Numbered from the stretch's first letter, positions 32,052-42,471 are shown. The stretch: DNA of 64,000 nucleotides from Mycobacterium shigaense (GCF_002356315.1 NZ_AP018164.1:620001-684000); one strand, 5' to 3'. Program-made: numbers and translations. Notes: generated by a model not told the origin, from the sequence alone.

Positions 32052-33524
32052 ATGAGGTTGGCCATGAAGAACCGCGGCCGCGCACGACGCTGGCGGGCGG
32101 CAACCGTCTGCGCGTTGGCGGTACTCGTCGTCGCCGGGTGCAGCACGGTCACCCAGGGACGCGCGCTGTCGATGCTCAACGATCCGTTCCGGGTGGGAGA
32201 TCTGCCTGCGACCAACGGCCCCAGCGGCATCCGTTCCAACGCGCCCGCGCCGAACGGCACCGTGGTCAACACCGACAACGGCCAAATCGACAAGTTGTCG
32301 TTGCTGTCGGTCAACGACATCGAGGACTACTGGGAATCCGTCTACAGCCAAACGTTGAAGGGAACCTTCGTCCCCGTCGGCAAGCTGGTGTCTTACGACT
32401 CGGGTGAGCGCAGCAGTCCGATCGTTTGCCGCGAGGACACCTATAAGCTCGTCAACGCCTTCTTCACCGGGCGCTGCAACCTGATCGCGTGGGATCGCGG
32501 GGTTTTCATGCCCGTCGCGCAGCGCTATTTCGGCGATCTGGCCGTGACGGGTGTACTGGCGCACGAGTTCGGGCACGCCCTGCAGCAGATGGCGAAGCTG
32601 GTGACCAGAGCGGATCCGACCATCGTTCGTGAGCAGCAAGCCGATTGCTTCGCCGGCGTGTACCTGTACTGGGTCGCCTCCGGTAAGTCTCCGCGCTTCA
32701 CGCTGAGCACCGGCGACGGGCTCGACCACGTGTTGGCCGGGATCATCACCACCCGCGACCCGGTGCTGGACGCCGACACCGAGAACGACGACGAGCACGG
32801 GTCGGCGCTGGATCGGATCGGCGCTTTCCAGATGGGCTTCATCACCGGCGCCTCGGCCTGCGCTGGAATCAACAAGCAAGAGATCGCGCAGCGCCGCGGC
32901 GACCTGCCGACCGCACTGCAGGTCGATGCCAGCGGCGACCCGGTGACCGGTGAGGTCGAGATCACCGAGGACACGTTGTCCACGCTGATGAAGGTGCTGG
33001 GCAAGGTGTTCTCGCCCAAGAGTCCGCCGACATTGTCCTACCAGCCCGCGAAGTCCTACCAGCCCGGGAATTGCCCGGACGCCAAACCCAGCCCGCCGGC
33101 GTCCTACTGTCCGGCCACCAACACCATCGTGATCGACCTGCCCGGGCTGGCGGCGATGGGCAAGGCGTCCGGCGAGAGCGAACACACGCTGCCGCAAGGT
33201 GACGACACCGCCCTGTCGATCGTGATGTCGAGGTACGCGCTGGCCGTGCAGCACGAGCGCGGCCTACCGATGCAGAGCCCGTGGACGGCGCTGCGGACCG
33301 CGTGCCTGACCGGTGTCGTGCACCGCAAGATGGCCGAGCCCGACAACGACTTGACGCTGACCGCCAGCGATCTCGACGAGGCGGTGGCCGGCCTGCTCAC
33401 CAACCGCATGGTCGCCAGCGACGCCGACGGAACCACCGTGCCGGCCGGCTTCACGCGCATCTCGGCGTTCCGCGGCGGCGTGGCCGGCAACATGGACGCG
33501 TGCTACACCCGCTACCCCGGATAA
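32052..33524 (+). CDS. lpqM: Lipoprotein zinc metallopeptidase LpqM
   Basis: 490 residues. Lipobox VVAGC (Cys30). The zinc-binding HEFGH is at 171-175, with EQQADCFAG (Glu194) as the third-ligand motif, typical of neutral zinc metallopeptidases. Several cysteines in the C-terminal half (CPDAK, YCPAT, ACLTG, ACYTR) probably pair in the extracytoplasmic space. It follows the two M28-type lipoproteins; all three are predicted surface proteins acting on peptides. Start 32052 is used; ATG 32064, behind GAGG, is equally possible. Confidence 0.9.
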   Translation: MRLAMKNRGRARRWRAATVCALAVLVVAGCSTVTQGRALSMLNDPFRVGDLPATNGPSGIRSNAPAPNGTVVNTDNGQIDKLSLLSVNDIEDYWESVYSQTLKGTFVPVGKLVSYDSGERSSPIVCREDTYKLVNAFFTGRCNLIAWDRGVFMPVAQRYFGDLAVTGVLAHEFGHALQQMAKLVTRADPTIVREQQADCFAGVYLYWVASGKSPRFTLSTGDGLDHVLAGIITTRDPVLDADTENDDEHGSALDRIGAFQMGFITGASACAGINKQEIAQRRGDLPTALQVDASGDPVTGEVEITEDTLSTLMKVLGKVFSPKSPPTLSYQPAKSYQPGNCPDAKPSPPASYCPATNTIVIDLPGLAAMGKASGESEHTLPQGDDTALSIVMSRYALAVQHERGLPMQSPWTALRTACLTGVVHRKMAEPDNDLTLTASDLDEAVAGLLTNRMVASDADGTTVPAGFTRISAFRGGVAGNMDACYTRYPG

Positions 33525-33602
33525 GCGGAGATTTTTTTCAGCGACAAGCCACCAACCGCAGCGTAGAGTGTGTGCCACTTGACCCCTGCCTAGGAGGCTT
33601 CC

Positions 33603-34049
33603 TTGACGGAGCAACCGCCCAGCTACCCCCCACCGCCGCCGGGTGACTACCCGCCGCCAGGGCCGCCCGGGCCCGGTTACCCGCCGCCGGGCGCCGGTTA
33701 CCCGCCGCCGGGCGCCGGTTACCCGCCGCCGGCCGCCGGTACCAACACCTTGGCCATCGCCTCGTTGGTGGCCTCGCTGCTGGGTTGGCTGTGCGGCATC
33801 GGGCCCATCCTCGGCGTGATCTTCGGGTTCATCGCGCTGAACCAGATCAAGAAGACGGGGCAGGGTGGCCGCGGCCTGGCCCTCGCCGGCATCATCATCG
33901 GCGCGGTTGCCATCGTCCTGGGCATCATCTACGGGATCATCGTCGGCATCGCCGCGGTGAACCACCCCGACGTGCAGACGTCAACCGCCCCGCCCGCGGT
34001 GGTGATGATCGTCGACCAGCAGCCGGCGGCCGCCGCGTTGGCGGGGTAA
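33603..34049 (+). CDS. Proline-rich DUF4190 membrane protein
   Basis: 148 residues. A Pro/Tyr/Gly-rich N-terminus contains three GYPPP repeats (about 24-43), then two membrane helices (about 48-75 and 92-118) of the DUF4190 type, with FIALNQIKKTGQGGRGLALAGIIIG between. The start is TTG, supported by AGGAGG at 33592-33597 with 5-bp spacing. Proline-rich tails of this kind often mediate protein contacts at the cytoplasmic face; the actual function is unknown. Confidence 0.82.
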   Translation: MTEQPPSYPPPPPGDYPPPGPPGPGYPPPGAGYPPPGAGYPPPAAGTNTLAIASLVASLLGWLCGIGPILGVIFGFIALNQIKKTGQGGRGLALAGIIIGAVAIVLGIIYGIIVGIAAVNHPDVQTSTAPPAVVMIVDQQPAAAALAG

Positions 34050-34060
34050 CTGCCTGCCGC

Positions 34061-34933
34061 TCAACCTATCTCCGCGAGCCTGGGCACCAGCTCGTCGCCC
34101 AGGCGCCGGATGAAGCCGACCGGGTCCAGGTTGCCGGGCATCGGACCGACGTTGATCGTCTCGACGCCCAGTTCGGCATAGCGTTGCGCGGTCCTCAGAT
34201 AAGCGTCGAGGTCCTCGAACGGGTCCGCGGCAACGGCTACCGTGCGCCGGATTTCGGCGGGATCGCGGCCGGCGGCGTCGCAGTGCCGCATCAGCACATC
34301 GACCTTGTGCTCGAGCACCTCGACATCGGACGTCGTCGTGTTCCAGACGTCGGCATACTGCGCGACGAGCCGTAACTTCTTCTTCTCGCCGTCGCCGCCG
34401 ATCAGGATCGGAGGCCGGCGAATCGGTTGCGGCTCACAGATTGTCTCGGCCAGCTGGTAATGCTTGCCGTGGTAGGTGCCGTTGTCGTCGCTCCACATCT
34501 GCCGGCAGATCTGCAGTGTCTCCTCGAGCATCTCGAACCGTTGGCTCAGCGGCGGATACGCGATGCCCAGGGCCGCGTGTTCGCGGTCGTACCATGCCGC
34601 GCCCAGGCCCAACATCGAGCGGCCCTGCGACAGCACATCGAGCGTGCTGACGGTTTTGGCCAGGATGCCCGGGTACCGGTAGGTGACACCGGTGACCAGC
34701 AGGCTCAAGTCGATCGTGAGCGTTTGACCCGCAAGAAAACCCAGCGATGTGTAGCCCTCGAGGAACGGATCCTCGGCGGGACGCCCGGTGCCTTCCATCT
34801 GCAGGAAATGGTCGGCCAGGGTGAACATCGTGGCGCCCGCTTGCTCTGCGGTTTTGGCCGCGTCGGCCAGGGTTGGGCTCAGTGTCGCGGGGTCGCTGGG
34901 CAGGAAGTCGATGAAGTGCACGCCTATTTCCAT
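34061..34933 (-). CDS. LLM class F420-dependent oxidoreductase
   Basis: 290 residues, luciferase-like barrel. Landmarks are MFTLADHF (about 36-43), LLVTGVTYRYPGILAKTVSTLDVLSQGRSMLGLGAAWYDREH (ligand loop and phosphate site, about 78-118) and PPILIGGDGEKKKLRLVAQYADVWN. The pattern is that of mycobacterial F420-dependent family members. It lies 18 bp downstream of a MarR gene on the same strand and is probably co-transcribed and repressed by it. Substrate unknown. Confidence 0.83.
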   Translation of the reverse strand: MEIGVHFIDFLPSDPATLSPTLADAAKTAEQAGATMFTLADHFLQMEGTGRPAEDPFLEGYTSLGFLAGQTLTIDLSLLVTGVTYRYPGILAKTVSTLDVLSQGRSMLGLGAAWYDREHAALGIAYPPLSQRFEMLEETLQICRQMWSDDNGTYHGKHYQLAETICEPQPIRRPPILIGGDGEKKKLRLVAQYADVWNTTTSDVEVLEHKVDVLMRHCDAAGRDPAEIRRTVAVAADPFEDLDAYLRTAQRYAELGVETINVGPMPGNLDPVGFIRRLGDELVPRLAEIG

Positions 34934-34951
34934 TGCTATCAGTGCCTTTCG

Positions 34952-35386
34952 TCATTCGGTCAATCTTTCGAGCAGCGATAGCGCGTCGAGGATGGTGCGG
35001 CGCTCGGGCTCGGAGTAGCGCTCTTGCATGGCGCGTGCCAGCCACTCCTCCCGCACTTGATGACCGGTCTCGGCGCGCCGGCGGCCCAGCTCGGTCAACG
35101 AAAGCACTTGGCGCCGACCATCTTCGGGGTCGGGGGTGCGCTCGATGAGCCCGCGCTGGTCCAGGGCGGCCACTATGGTTGCCATCGATTGGGGGCGTAC
35201 TCGTTCCGCGCCGGCCAGCGCGCTGGCCGACGACGCGCCCTCTTTCCAGAGCCGGATGAGCACCGCCGTTTGCGACGGTGTCAGATCGCCGTCGATCGCG
35301 ACATCTCTCAACCGGCGCCGTAGTCGGCTGAACACCACCCGGAGGTCCCGGGCGGCAGCTCCGGCGGATTCACCGATGCCGTCCAT
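34952..35386 (-). CDS. MarR family transcriptional regulator
   Basis: 144 residues. The winged helix-turn-helix covers about 33-105: DLTPSQTAVLIRLWKEG, then AERVRPQSMATIVAALDQRGLIERTPDPEDGRRQVLSLT, where the last part is the wing and the D-x-R-x stretch is conserved. It should act as a dimer. Upstream lies a perfect palindrome overlapping the probable promoter (35402-35434), consistent with autorepression and control of the downstream LLM gene. Confidence 0.86.
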   Translation of the reverse strand: MDGIGESAGAAARDLRVVFSRLRRRLRDVAIDGDLTPSQTAVLIRLWKEGASSASALAGAERVRPQSMATIVAALDQRGLIERTPDPEDGRRQVLSLTELGRRRAETGHQVREEWLARAMQERYSEPERRTILDALSLLERLTE

Positions 35387-35401
35387 GCCTCGATCCTAAA
35401 G

Positions 35402-35434
35402 TAGACAGCTAAAGCTGTCCAGTTTCAACTGTCT
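35402..35434 (-). promoter_or_regulatory. Palindromic operator cluster of the MarR-LLM operon
   Basis: A perfect palindrome GACAGCTAAAGCTGTC is at 35404-35419, immediately followed by a second one, CAGTTTCAACTG, at 35420-35431. Together they give alternating half-sites of the form (A/G)(A/G)CTGTC. The cluster starts about 16 bp upstream of the MarR start codon, so a bound repressor would block the promoter. Confidence 0.72.
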
Positions 35435-35464
35435 AAATCAGGGGAGTGCTGCAGGCGCGGTGGC

Positions 35465-36094
35465 TCAGCCCAGCAGTCGCAGCGCCGCGTCGACGGCGAG
35501 CGCCGGTACGTCGAGCGTCTTCGAGCGCAAGTCATGGCGCGCCCCGGAGATCTCGACGACCGCGGTGACAGCGGCGATCAACGCCGCAGCCTCGCGGACG
35601 TCGTCGAGCGTGCCGAAGGGGTCGGAGCTGCCGTGGGTAAACACGGTGGGCACGGTGATGGCGGGCAGATGTTCGGTGCGGCGCCGTTCCGGCTTGCCCG
35701 GCGGATGGACCGGATAGGAGAACAGGGTCAAGACATCGACCGGCGTCGAGCTTGCCTCGGCGATGACCATCGACGTCTGGCGGCCGCCGTAAGAATGCCC
35801 GCCGGCGATCAGCGGGCCATCGGTGAGCTTGCGGCACAACGCGATCGCCTCGTCGATCCCGGCGCGGTCGCCCGCCGGCGAGCCGGACGGCGGGCCCTTG
35901 GGGCGGCGTCGCCGGTAGGGCAGGTTGTAGCGTACGGCCAACCAGCCACGCCGCGCCCACTCGTCGCAAATCTGTTGCAACAGGGTGGAATCACGGTCGC
36001 CGCCAGCGCCGTGGGTGAGCACCGCCACGCCTTTCGGAGTGGCCTGGGGTTCGTGCGCTATGCCCGCGATCGGCTCGAGGTTCCTGGCAATCAC
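35465..36094 (-). CDS. Alpha/beta-hydrolase family protein (Rv0421c-like)
   Basis: 209 residues, the length of Rv0421c. VAVLTHGAGGDRD near 22-34 is the oxyanion region, GGHSYGGRQTSM (about 94-105) holds the nucleophile elbow Ser, SSDPFG the acid, and SGARHDL the histidine. This is the small KANL3/Tex30-like hydrolase type. The GTG start at 36094 overlaps the thiD stop (GTGA), making it the third gene of the thiC-thiD operon and subject to the same riboswitch. Whether it acts in thiamine metabolism is unknown. Confidence 0.82.
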   Translation of the reverse strand: MIARNLEPIAGIAHEPQATPKGVAVLTHGAGGDRDSTLLQQICDEWARRGWLAVRYNLPYRRRRPKGPPSGSPAGDRAGIDEAIALCRKLTDGPLIAGGHSYGGRQTSMVIAEASSTPVDVLTLFSYPVHPPGKPERRRTEHLPAITVPTVFTHGSSDPFGTLDDVREAAALIAAVTAVVEISGARHDLRSKTLDVPALAVDAALRLLG

Positions 36095-36918
36095 GAGAGC
36101 CGGAACAGTGGTGAGACGGGTCCGTGGCCGTGGCCCAGCGGGTAGGCGGCGCGCAAACTCTCGGTGACCCATCGCTTCCCGAAACCGATGGCGTCGGGCA
36201 CGGTGAACCCGTGCGCCAGCGCGCAGGCGACCGCGGCGGCCAGGGTGTCGCCGCCGCCGTGGTCGTTGCCGGTCGCGATGCGCTCGGCATCGAACTCGTG
36301 GAAGTCGGCGCCGTCATAGAGGAGGTCACAGCTGCGCTCAGATGAGCGCAGGTGCCCGCCCTTGACCAGTACCCACTGCGGCCCCAGCGCGTGCAGCGCC
36401 TTGGCCGCCGCGCGCTGCGACTCCGGATCCACCACGTCGACACCGACCAGCAGGCGCACCTCGTCGAGGTTGGGTGTCACCAGCGTGGCCAACGGAAACA
36501 ATTGGCCGCGAAGCGAATCCAGAGCCGACGGCGCCATCAGCGCGTCGCCGTGCATGGATGCCGCCACGGGGTCGACGACGAGCGGGATCGTCAACCCGAG
36601 CCTGCGCCAGGTGGTGGCCACGGTGTCGATGATGCGCGGCGAGGCCAGCATCCCGGTCTTGGCGGCCTGCACGCCGATATCGCTGACGACGGCTTCGATC
36701 TGCCCCGCCACCACGTCGTCGGGAACCTCATGAAAGCGCTGGACTCCCGTCGTGTTCTGCACCGTCACCGCGGTCACCGCCACGCAGGCGTGCAACCCGA
36801 GCAGTGCGATGGTGCGCATGTCGGCCTGGATGCCCGCGCCGCCGCCGGAGTCCGATCCCGCGATGGTCAGCACCCGACGCGGCGTGGTGGCCGGCGGGGA
36901 CAGCGGCAGGAACGTCAC
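36091..36918 (-). CDS. thiD: Hydroxymethylpyrimidine (phosphate) kinase
   Basis: 275 residues, ribokinase fold. It phosphorylates HMP and HMP-phosphate to the pyrophosphate used by ThiE. VLTIAGSDSGGGAGIQADMRT (about 16-36) is the substrate-binding signature; GMLAS, DPVAAS, TPNLDEVRLL and KGGHL follow in order. The C-terminal anion-hole loop reads GNDHGGGDTLAAAVACALAHG, with Asp as catalytic base where enteric ThiD has Cys. GTG start 10 bp after the thiC stop. Confidence 0.93.
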   Translation of the reverse strand: MTFLPLSPPATTPRRVLTIAGSDSGGGAGIQADMRTIALLGLHACVAVTAVTVQNTTGVQRFHEVPDDVVAGQIEAVVSDIGVQAAKTGMLASPRIIDTVATTWRRLGLTIPLVVDPVAASMHGDALMAPSALDSLRGQLFPLATLVTPNLDEVRLLVGVDVVDPESQRAAAKALHALGPQWVLVKGGHLRSSERSCDLLYDGADFHEFDAERIATGNDHGGGDTLAAAVACALAHGFTVPDAIGFGKRWVTESLRAAYPLGHGHGPVSPLFRLS

Positions 36919-36928
36919 TGTGCCGCGA

Positions 36929-38680
<1,752 letters not shown>

Positions 38681-38742
38681 CGCACGCGACGTTACCCCCA
38701 CCTCGGGTGGTGCGGGGCAGACGGGCGGGCGCCATCCGGGGG

Positions 38743-39018
38743 CTAAACCTCTTCCATCGCCTCGCCGAGCTCCTCGAGGAGCTTGTTGTGATGGTTGCTG
38801 GCCAGCACGTGCCCGGCGGCGATGACCAGCGCGACGGGCCAGTCGATGAGTTCGAGGGCGGCCAGCGTCGCCAAACCGCCGTAATAGGCCAATTGCTCGG
38901 GCCGCGGAATCTCGACTTGACCGACGATCGGCAGGTTCAGAATGAAGGTCTCACCCGCGCGGATCTTCTCCACTGCCTCCGCCTGGGACGTCGTTCGGCG
39001 AGTTTTCTTTTCCGCCAT
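38743..39018 (-). CDS. Small conserved protein (Rv0424c-like)
   Basis: 91 residues. A basic N-terminus (KKTRRTTSQAEAVEKIRAG), a middle with ETFILNLPIVGQVEIPRPEQL, one hydrophobic segment (about 45-70) and an acidic end (ELGEAMEEV). ATG 39018 gives the Rv0424c length and better spacing from GAGAGG than ATG 39021. It is possibly membrane-associated. It lies next to thiC, as in M. tuberculosis. Function unknown. Confidence 0.75.
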   Translation of the reverse strand: MAEKKTRRTTSQAEAVEKIRAGETFILNLPIVGQVEIPRPEQLAYYGGLATLAALELIDWPVALVIAAGHVLASNHHNKLLEELGEAMEEV

Positions 39019-39021
39019 CAT

Positions 39022-39381
39022 TTACCTCTCAGTAACAAAGGGTTTGCCGTCGCGCCGGGTGATGCGGTCAACGTCGGATTATGTCGACGACCAACGACCT
39101 GGCCGATCCGATAGTTTCGTCGTTTGTTTCCGTGTTGAGCGTGCCCCTGTTCGAACTCTATGCGCTGTTGTGGCGCGCGGGGATCGTGGAGATCCGCCAC
39201 CACCAGCCCCGCGGCCGGGCGGCGCGCCTGGTGGCCCGGGTGGCGCCGGGTCCGCGCCGACCCATCTGTCCGGACCCCGCGGCCCACGGTTGCCCGCGTT
39301 CCCGGCCACAATCGCCGCACCGGGCCTACAGCCAAGCGGTCGGCTGAAAACGAGAACACACAGGCCCCGCCGGGGGCCTGA
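39022..39381. other. Gene-poor 360-bp stretch where ctpH lies in M. tuberculosis
   Basis: Between the Rv0424c-like and Rv0426c-like genes M. tuberculosis has the large P-type ATPase gene ctpH; here only about 360 bp remain. A plus-strand open frame at 39081-39347 begins MSTTNDLADPIVSSFVSVLS with a plausible helix, then turns into Arg/Pro-rich sequence typical of non-coding frames. I see no recognisable P-type ATPase remnant. The frame may be a small gene or chance. Confidence 0.5.
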
Positions 39382-39843
39382 TCAATTGGTGCTGCGCAAC
39401 TCGGCGGCGCCGGCCCGACGACCCGTCGCCTTCTTGGCGGTCGACTTCGCGCTGGCCTTGCGGGGCGCGGAGGTCTTCTTTTCCGCCTTTTCCAGCCTTT
39501 CCAGGGCCGGCTCGGTGGGCACCGGCTTGAGGTTCGCCTTCGCACGCGGCTGGGGCTTCTGACTCAGCCGGTGCAGCAACAGTGCGCCGCCGCCCACCGC
39601 CAGCAGCACCGGCCATTCCACCAGGCCGGCGACACCGAGTGCGCCGAGCGCCAATGCGGCGGCCGGCGTCGAGTGACTGCCCGAGCTGATTCCGCGCTTG
39701 ATGCCCTCGGCTGCTCCGGTGATTCCGCCGACGACCCCGTTGACCGCTGCTCCGCCAACAGCGCCGGCGGCGGCCGTGGTTGCGTCGGCCGCGCGATTGA
39801 CCGTTTTCCCCACGCTGCGGACTGCCCCTCCGACGACACTCAT
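39382..39843 (-). CDS. Glycine-zipper membrane protein with basic tail (Rv0426c-like)
   Basis: 153 residues. The N-terminal half is rich in small residues with glycine-zipper spacing (AAAGAVGGAAVNGVVGGITGAA), followed by one hydrophobic helix (about 63-92, LALGALGVAGLVEWPVLLAVGG). The C-terminal 60 residues are Lys/Ala/Arg-rich (KKTSAPRKASAKSTAKKATG), resembling histone-like or polyanion-binding tails. Either of two adjacent ATG codons may be used; 39843 has AGGAG at 5-bp spacing. Function unknown; the tail could bind nucleic acid or anionic lipid. Confidence 0.75.
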   Translation of the reverse strand: MSVVGGAVRSVGKTVNRAADATTAAAGAVGGAAVNGVVGGITGAAEGIKRGISSGSHSTPAAALALGALGVAGLVEWPVLLAVGGGALLLHRLSQKPQPRAKANLKPVPTEPALERLEKAEKKTSAPRKASAKSTAKKATGRRAGAAELRSTN

Positions 39844-40001
39844 CATGACTCCTGGCTCTTCGTCGCTCGCTGCGAGTTACGTGTCAACATTTATACCCGC
39901 TGAACACACAGTTAACGGCGACAACGAAAATTGATCACACATCTAACAAGGAAAATGCTGCCACGTTGTAATCGCGTAGACAACGTGACTTCGCCGGGAA
40001 T

Positions 40002-40886
40002 TTAGCTGGTCGGGGTTTGGCTCAGGTCGACCAATACCGGTGCGTGATCGCTGGGTGCTTTGCCTTTGCGTTCATCGCGGACAATTTGTGCGCCGGTGAC
40101 GCGGCCGGCCAACGCCGGTGACCCGAGGATGAAGTCGATCCGCATGCCCTGTCGTTTCGGGAACCGCAACTGGGTGTAGTCCCAGTAGGTGTAGACGCCC
40201 GGTCCAGGTGTGTAAGGTCGTACGACGTCCGTGAACCGGGCGTCGACGATCGCGTTGAAGGCGCGGCGTTCCGGCTCCGAGACATGCGTTGCGCCGGTGA
40301 AGAACTCGGGATCCCAGACGTCCTCGTCGGTGGGGGCGATGTTCCAGTCGCCGACCAGCGCGATCTGCGCGGCGGGATCGTCGCGCAGCCAGCCGGACGC
40401 CGTATCGTGCAGCGCCGCAAGCCAATCCAGCTTGTAGATGTAATGCGGATCGCTCAGAGTGCGGCCGTTGGGCACGTACAGGCTCCACACCCGGACCCCG
40501 GCGCAGGTGGCCCCGAGGGCGCGGGCTTCCGAGGTGGCGGCCACCTCGGGCTTGCTGCTCCAGCTGGGCTGGCCGTCGAATCCGATCTGCACGTCGTCGA
40601 GGCCGACGCGAGAGGCGATCGCCACACCGTTCCACTGGTTGAAGCCGACGTGGGCCACTTCGTAGCCCAGTTCGAAAAACGGCAGTGTCGGGAATTGGCC
40701 GTCGGAGCACTTGGTCTCCTGCATGGCCAGCACGTCGACGTCGGCGCGGGAGAGCCAGTCGACGACACGGTCCACGCGGGTGCGAATCGAGTTCACGTTC
40801 CAGGTTGCCAGCCTTAGCCGCGGCGATCGCAAGCCCGGCGAAGCCGGTCGAAGCGGGTCGCCGCCATCAGGTGTGCCGTCGGGCAT
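40002..40886 (-). CDS. xthA: Exodeoxyribonuclease III
   Basis: 294 residues. AP endonuclease and 3'-5' exonuclease of base-excision repair. LRLATWNVNSIRTR (about 25-38), QETKCSDGQFP (metal-binding Glu), NGVAIASR, GDWNIAPTDEDVWDP, KRQGMRIDFIL and SDHAPV are the ordered catalytic motifs of the exonuclease III family. Residues 7-25 (DGGDPLRPASPGLRSPRLR) are encoded by a dispersed repeat (40823-40868), so the native start may be different or the N-terminus has been replaced. It lies 2 bp after a GNAT gene on the same strand. Confidence 0.93.
   Translation of the reverse strand: MPDGTPDGGDPLRPASPGLRSPRLRLATWNVNSIRTRVDRVVDWLSRADVDVLAMQETKCSDGQFPTLPFFELGYEVAHVGFNQWNGVAIASRVGLDDVQIGFDGQPSWSSKPEVAATSEARALGATCAGVRVWSLYVPNGRTLSDPHYIYKLDWLAALHDTASGWLRDDPAAQIALVGDWNIAPTDEDVWDPEFFTGATHVSEPERRAFNAIVDARFTDVVRPYTPGPGVYTYWDYTQLRFPKRQGMRIDFILGSPALAGRVTGAQIVRDERKGKAPSDHAPVLVDLSQTPTS
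40823..40868 (+). repeat. Dispersed repeat, copy B (inside xthA 5' end)
   Basis: GCGATCGCAAGCCCGGCGAA through GGTCGCCGCCATC, matching copies at 10419-10465 and 61047-61132 with a few differences. Read on the minus strand it codes for residues 7-25 of XthA without a stop codon. Confidence 0.8.
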
Positions 40887-40888
40887 TG

Positions 40889-41653
40889 CTAGACGCTATC
40901 CCAGCGGCCGGCCCGGGCCGCGAAGTAGCGGCGGCGATGATGCAGCCGGAAGCCCAGCGATTCGGCGAGGCCGACGGTGCGGGTGTCTTGCGCGGCGACG
41001 GCGATGTAGCCGCGGGACGCGCCGCGGCGGGCACCCCAGACGAGCAGGGCTTCGCGCGGCGCCGAAAGGCCCACCCAACGAGTGCCATCGGGCGCGTCGG
41101 CGACGGTCGCGGCGGCGGACGAATCCGCTACGGTGCCCGACGGTTCGCGGGCGACGAGATCCGCCACGTCGCGCACCATCAGCCGCTCGGCGTGCTCGCC
41201 CGTCCAGGAGGTCGGCACGCTCAGCAACCGATCGGGGATGGCCAGCCGCGGCGTGCGGCCGCGGCGCTGATACCAGGCGGCGATTGCCGGCAGTGTGCTC
41301 AGCCGAGCCGAAATATCCAGCGGCACAGCGGAATTCAGCGGCAATTCGTCGTCGCTGTCGGCGCGCAGCAACCAGCCGTTCAGCCAGGCCTGTTCAGCGG
41401 CGGGCCGGGCGGTCGCCGCGGCTTGCTCGAGTGCCCGGATCGCCGAGGTCCGCACCGGCGCGTCGGTCAACGGTCGCAGTGCTACCACATCGGCGGGCCC
41501 GAACTCGACCACGGCGCCCGTCTTGGTCTGCACCCGCACCACCGGATCGATCGCCAGTAGGTGCCCGACGGCGTCGGTGAGCGGCGGGAGCGCTCCGGCC
41601 GGGCGCCGGTAGCGAACTGTGACCCGCGTACCGAGGTCCGGCCACGAGACCAT
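40889..41653 (-). CDS. GNAT family acetyltransferase (Rv0428c-like)
   Basis: 254 residues. The N-terminal 90 residues are an SH3-like/beta domain (WPDLGTRVTVRYRRPAG ... VVEFGPADVVALRPL). The C-terminal half is a GNAT fold: LPAIAAWYQRRGRTPRLAIP, LVWGARRGASRGYIAVAAQDTRTVGLAESLGF, with the motif-B Y-x-A and the ending HHRRRYFAAR. ATG 41653 overlaps the def stop (TGATG). The def-GNAT-xthA order matches M. tuberculosis. Acceptor unknown. Confidence 0.82.
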   Translation of the reverse strand: MVSWPDLGTRVTVRYRRPAGALPPLTDAVGHLLAIDPVVRVQTKTGAVVEFGPADVVALRPLTDAPVRTSAIRALEQAAATARPAAEQAWLNGWLLRADSDDELPLNSAVPLDISARLSTLPAIAAWYQRRGRTPRLAIPDRLLSVPTSWTGEHAERLMVRDVADLVAREPSGTVADSSAAATVADAPDGTRWVGLSAPREALLVWGARRGASRGYIAVAAQDTRTVGLAESLGFRLHHRRRYFAARAGRWDSV

Positions 41654-42246
41654 CAGTGGCCGAAGGGGTCCGGTTCCTCGCCCGGCATCCATGACCGGCC
41701 GGGCACACCCCAACCGTGGGACTTGACGGCGCGCTTCGCCGCTCGGGCATGCCGGCCGATGAGCCGGTCGAGGTAGAGAAATCCGTCGAGGTGCCCGGTT
41801 TCGTGCTGCAGCATCCGGGCGAACAGGTCGGTGCCCTCGAGGGTGATCGGTTTGCCGTCGGCATCCAGGCCGGTGACCCGAGCCCACTTCGCGCGGCCGG
41901 TGGGGAACGACTCGCCGGGAACCGACAGGCACCCCTCGTCGTCGTCGCCCGGGTCCGGCATGGTCTCGGGGATCTCGGAGGTTTCCAGGATCGGGTTGAT
42001 GACAACGCCGCGGCGACGCTGCGTCAGGCCACGCTCGTCGGCGCAGTCGTAGACGAACAGCCGCAGCCCGTGCCCGATCTGGTTGGCCGCCAGCCCGACG
42101 CCATGGGCGGCGTCCATCGTGTCGTACAGGTTGGCGATCAGCTCGGGCAGATCCGCGGGCAGTGAACCGTCCGCGGCGACCGGCACCGGTGTTGTCGGGG
42201 TGTGCAAGACCGGATCTCCCACGATGCGAATCGGTACGACTGCCAT
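41653..42246 (-). CDS. def: Peptide deformylase
   Basis: 197 residues, as in M. tuberculosis. It removes the formyl group from new polypeptides. Motif 1 [10 protein letters not shown] (about 52-61), motif 2 EGCLSVPG with the metal-binding Cys (about 104-111), motif 3 QHETGHLDG (about 146-154) with both His ligands and the catalytic Glu. The C-terminal extension ([21 protein letters not shown]) is typical of actinobacterial enzymes. Start 42246 is chosen over an ATG three codons earlier by family length. Confidence 0.95.
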   Translation of the reverse strand: MAVVPIRIVGDPVLHTPTTPVPVAADGSLPADLPELIANLYDTMDAAHGVGLAANQIGHGLRLFVYDCADERGLTQRRRGVVINPILETSEIPETMPDPGDDDEGCLSVPGESFPTGRAKWARVTGLDADGKPITLEGTDLFARMLQHETGHLDGFLYLDRLIGRHARAAKRAVKSHGWGVPGRSWMPGEEPDPFGH

Positions 42247-42471
42247 GGTCGGCAAGCTTAGGCGGGGTGCAGAAGCGCAGCGCGCAGCGGTGCGCCGTGG
42301 AGGCGGGCAATCAGGCGGGGCGGGGCAATGAAAGGCAATCCGCCGACTCGCGGGTCTGCATTACGGCTTGAGGGTTCGCGGCGTGGTTCAATATTCGCCG
42401 AAACATGCCCCTATGTAAGTCAAGTCATTCGAGCAACACGGAATTCGCCGGAAGGGTCCAGGGGAAGCGAT

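Noticed and set aside
30534..33254. A 906-codon open frame on the minus strand opposite the LpqL paralogue and LpqM
   Set aside because: It lies antisense to genes with clear motifs and its composition (Arg, Gly, His, Val) is typical of the complement of high-G+C coding sequence.
39081..39347. 88-codon plus-strand frame as a definite gene
   Set aside because: Only the first 35 residues look protein-like and no ribosome site is seen; kept as a possibility in the intergenic entry.
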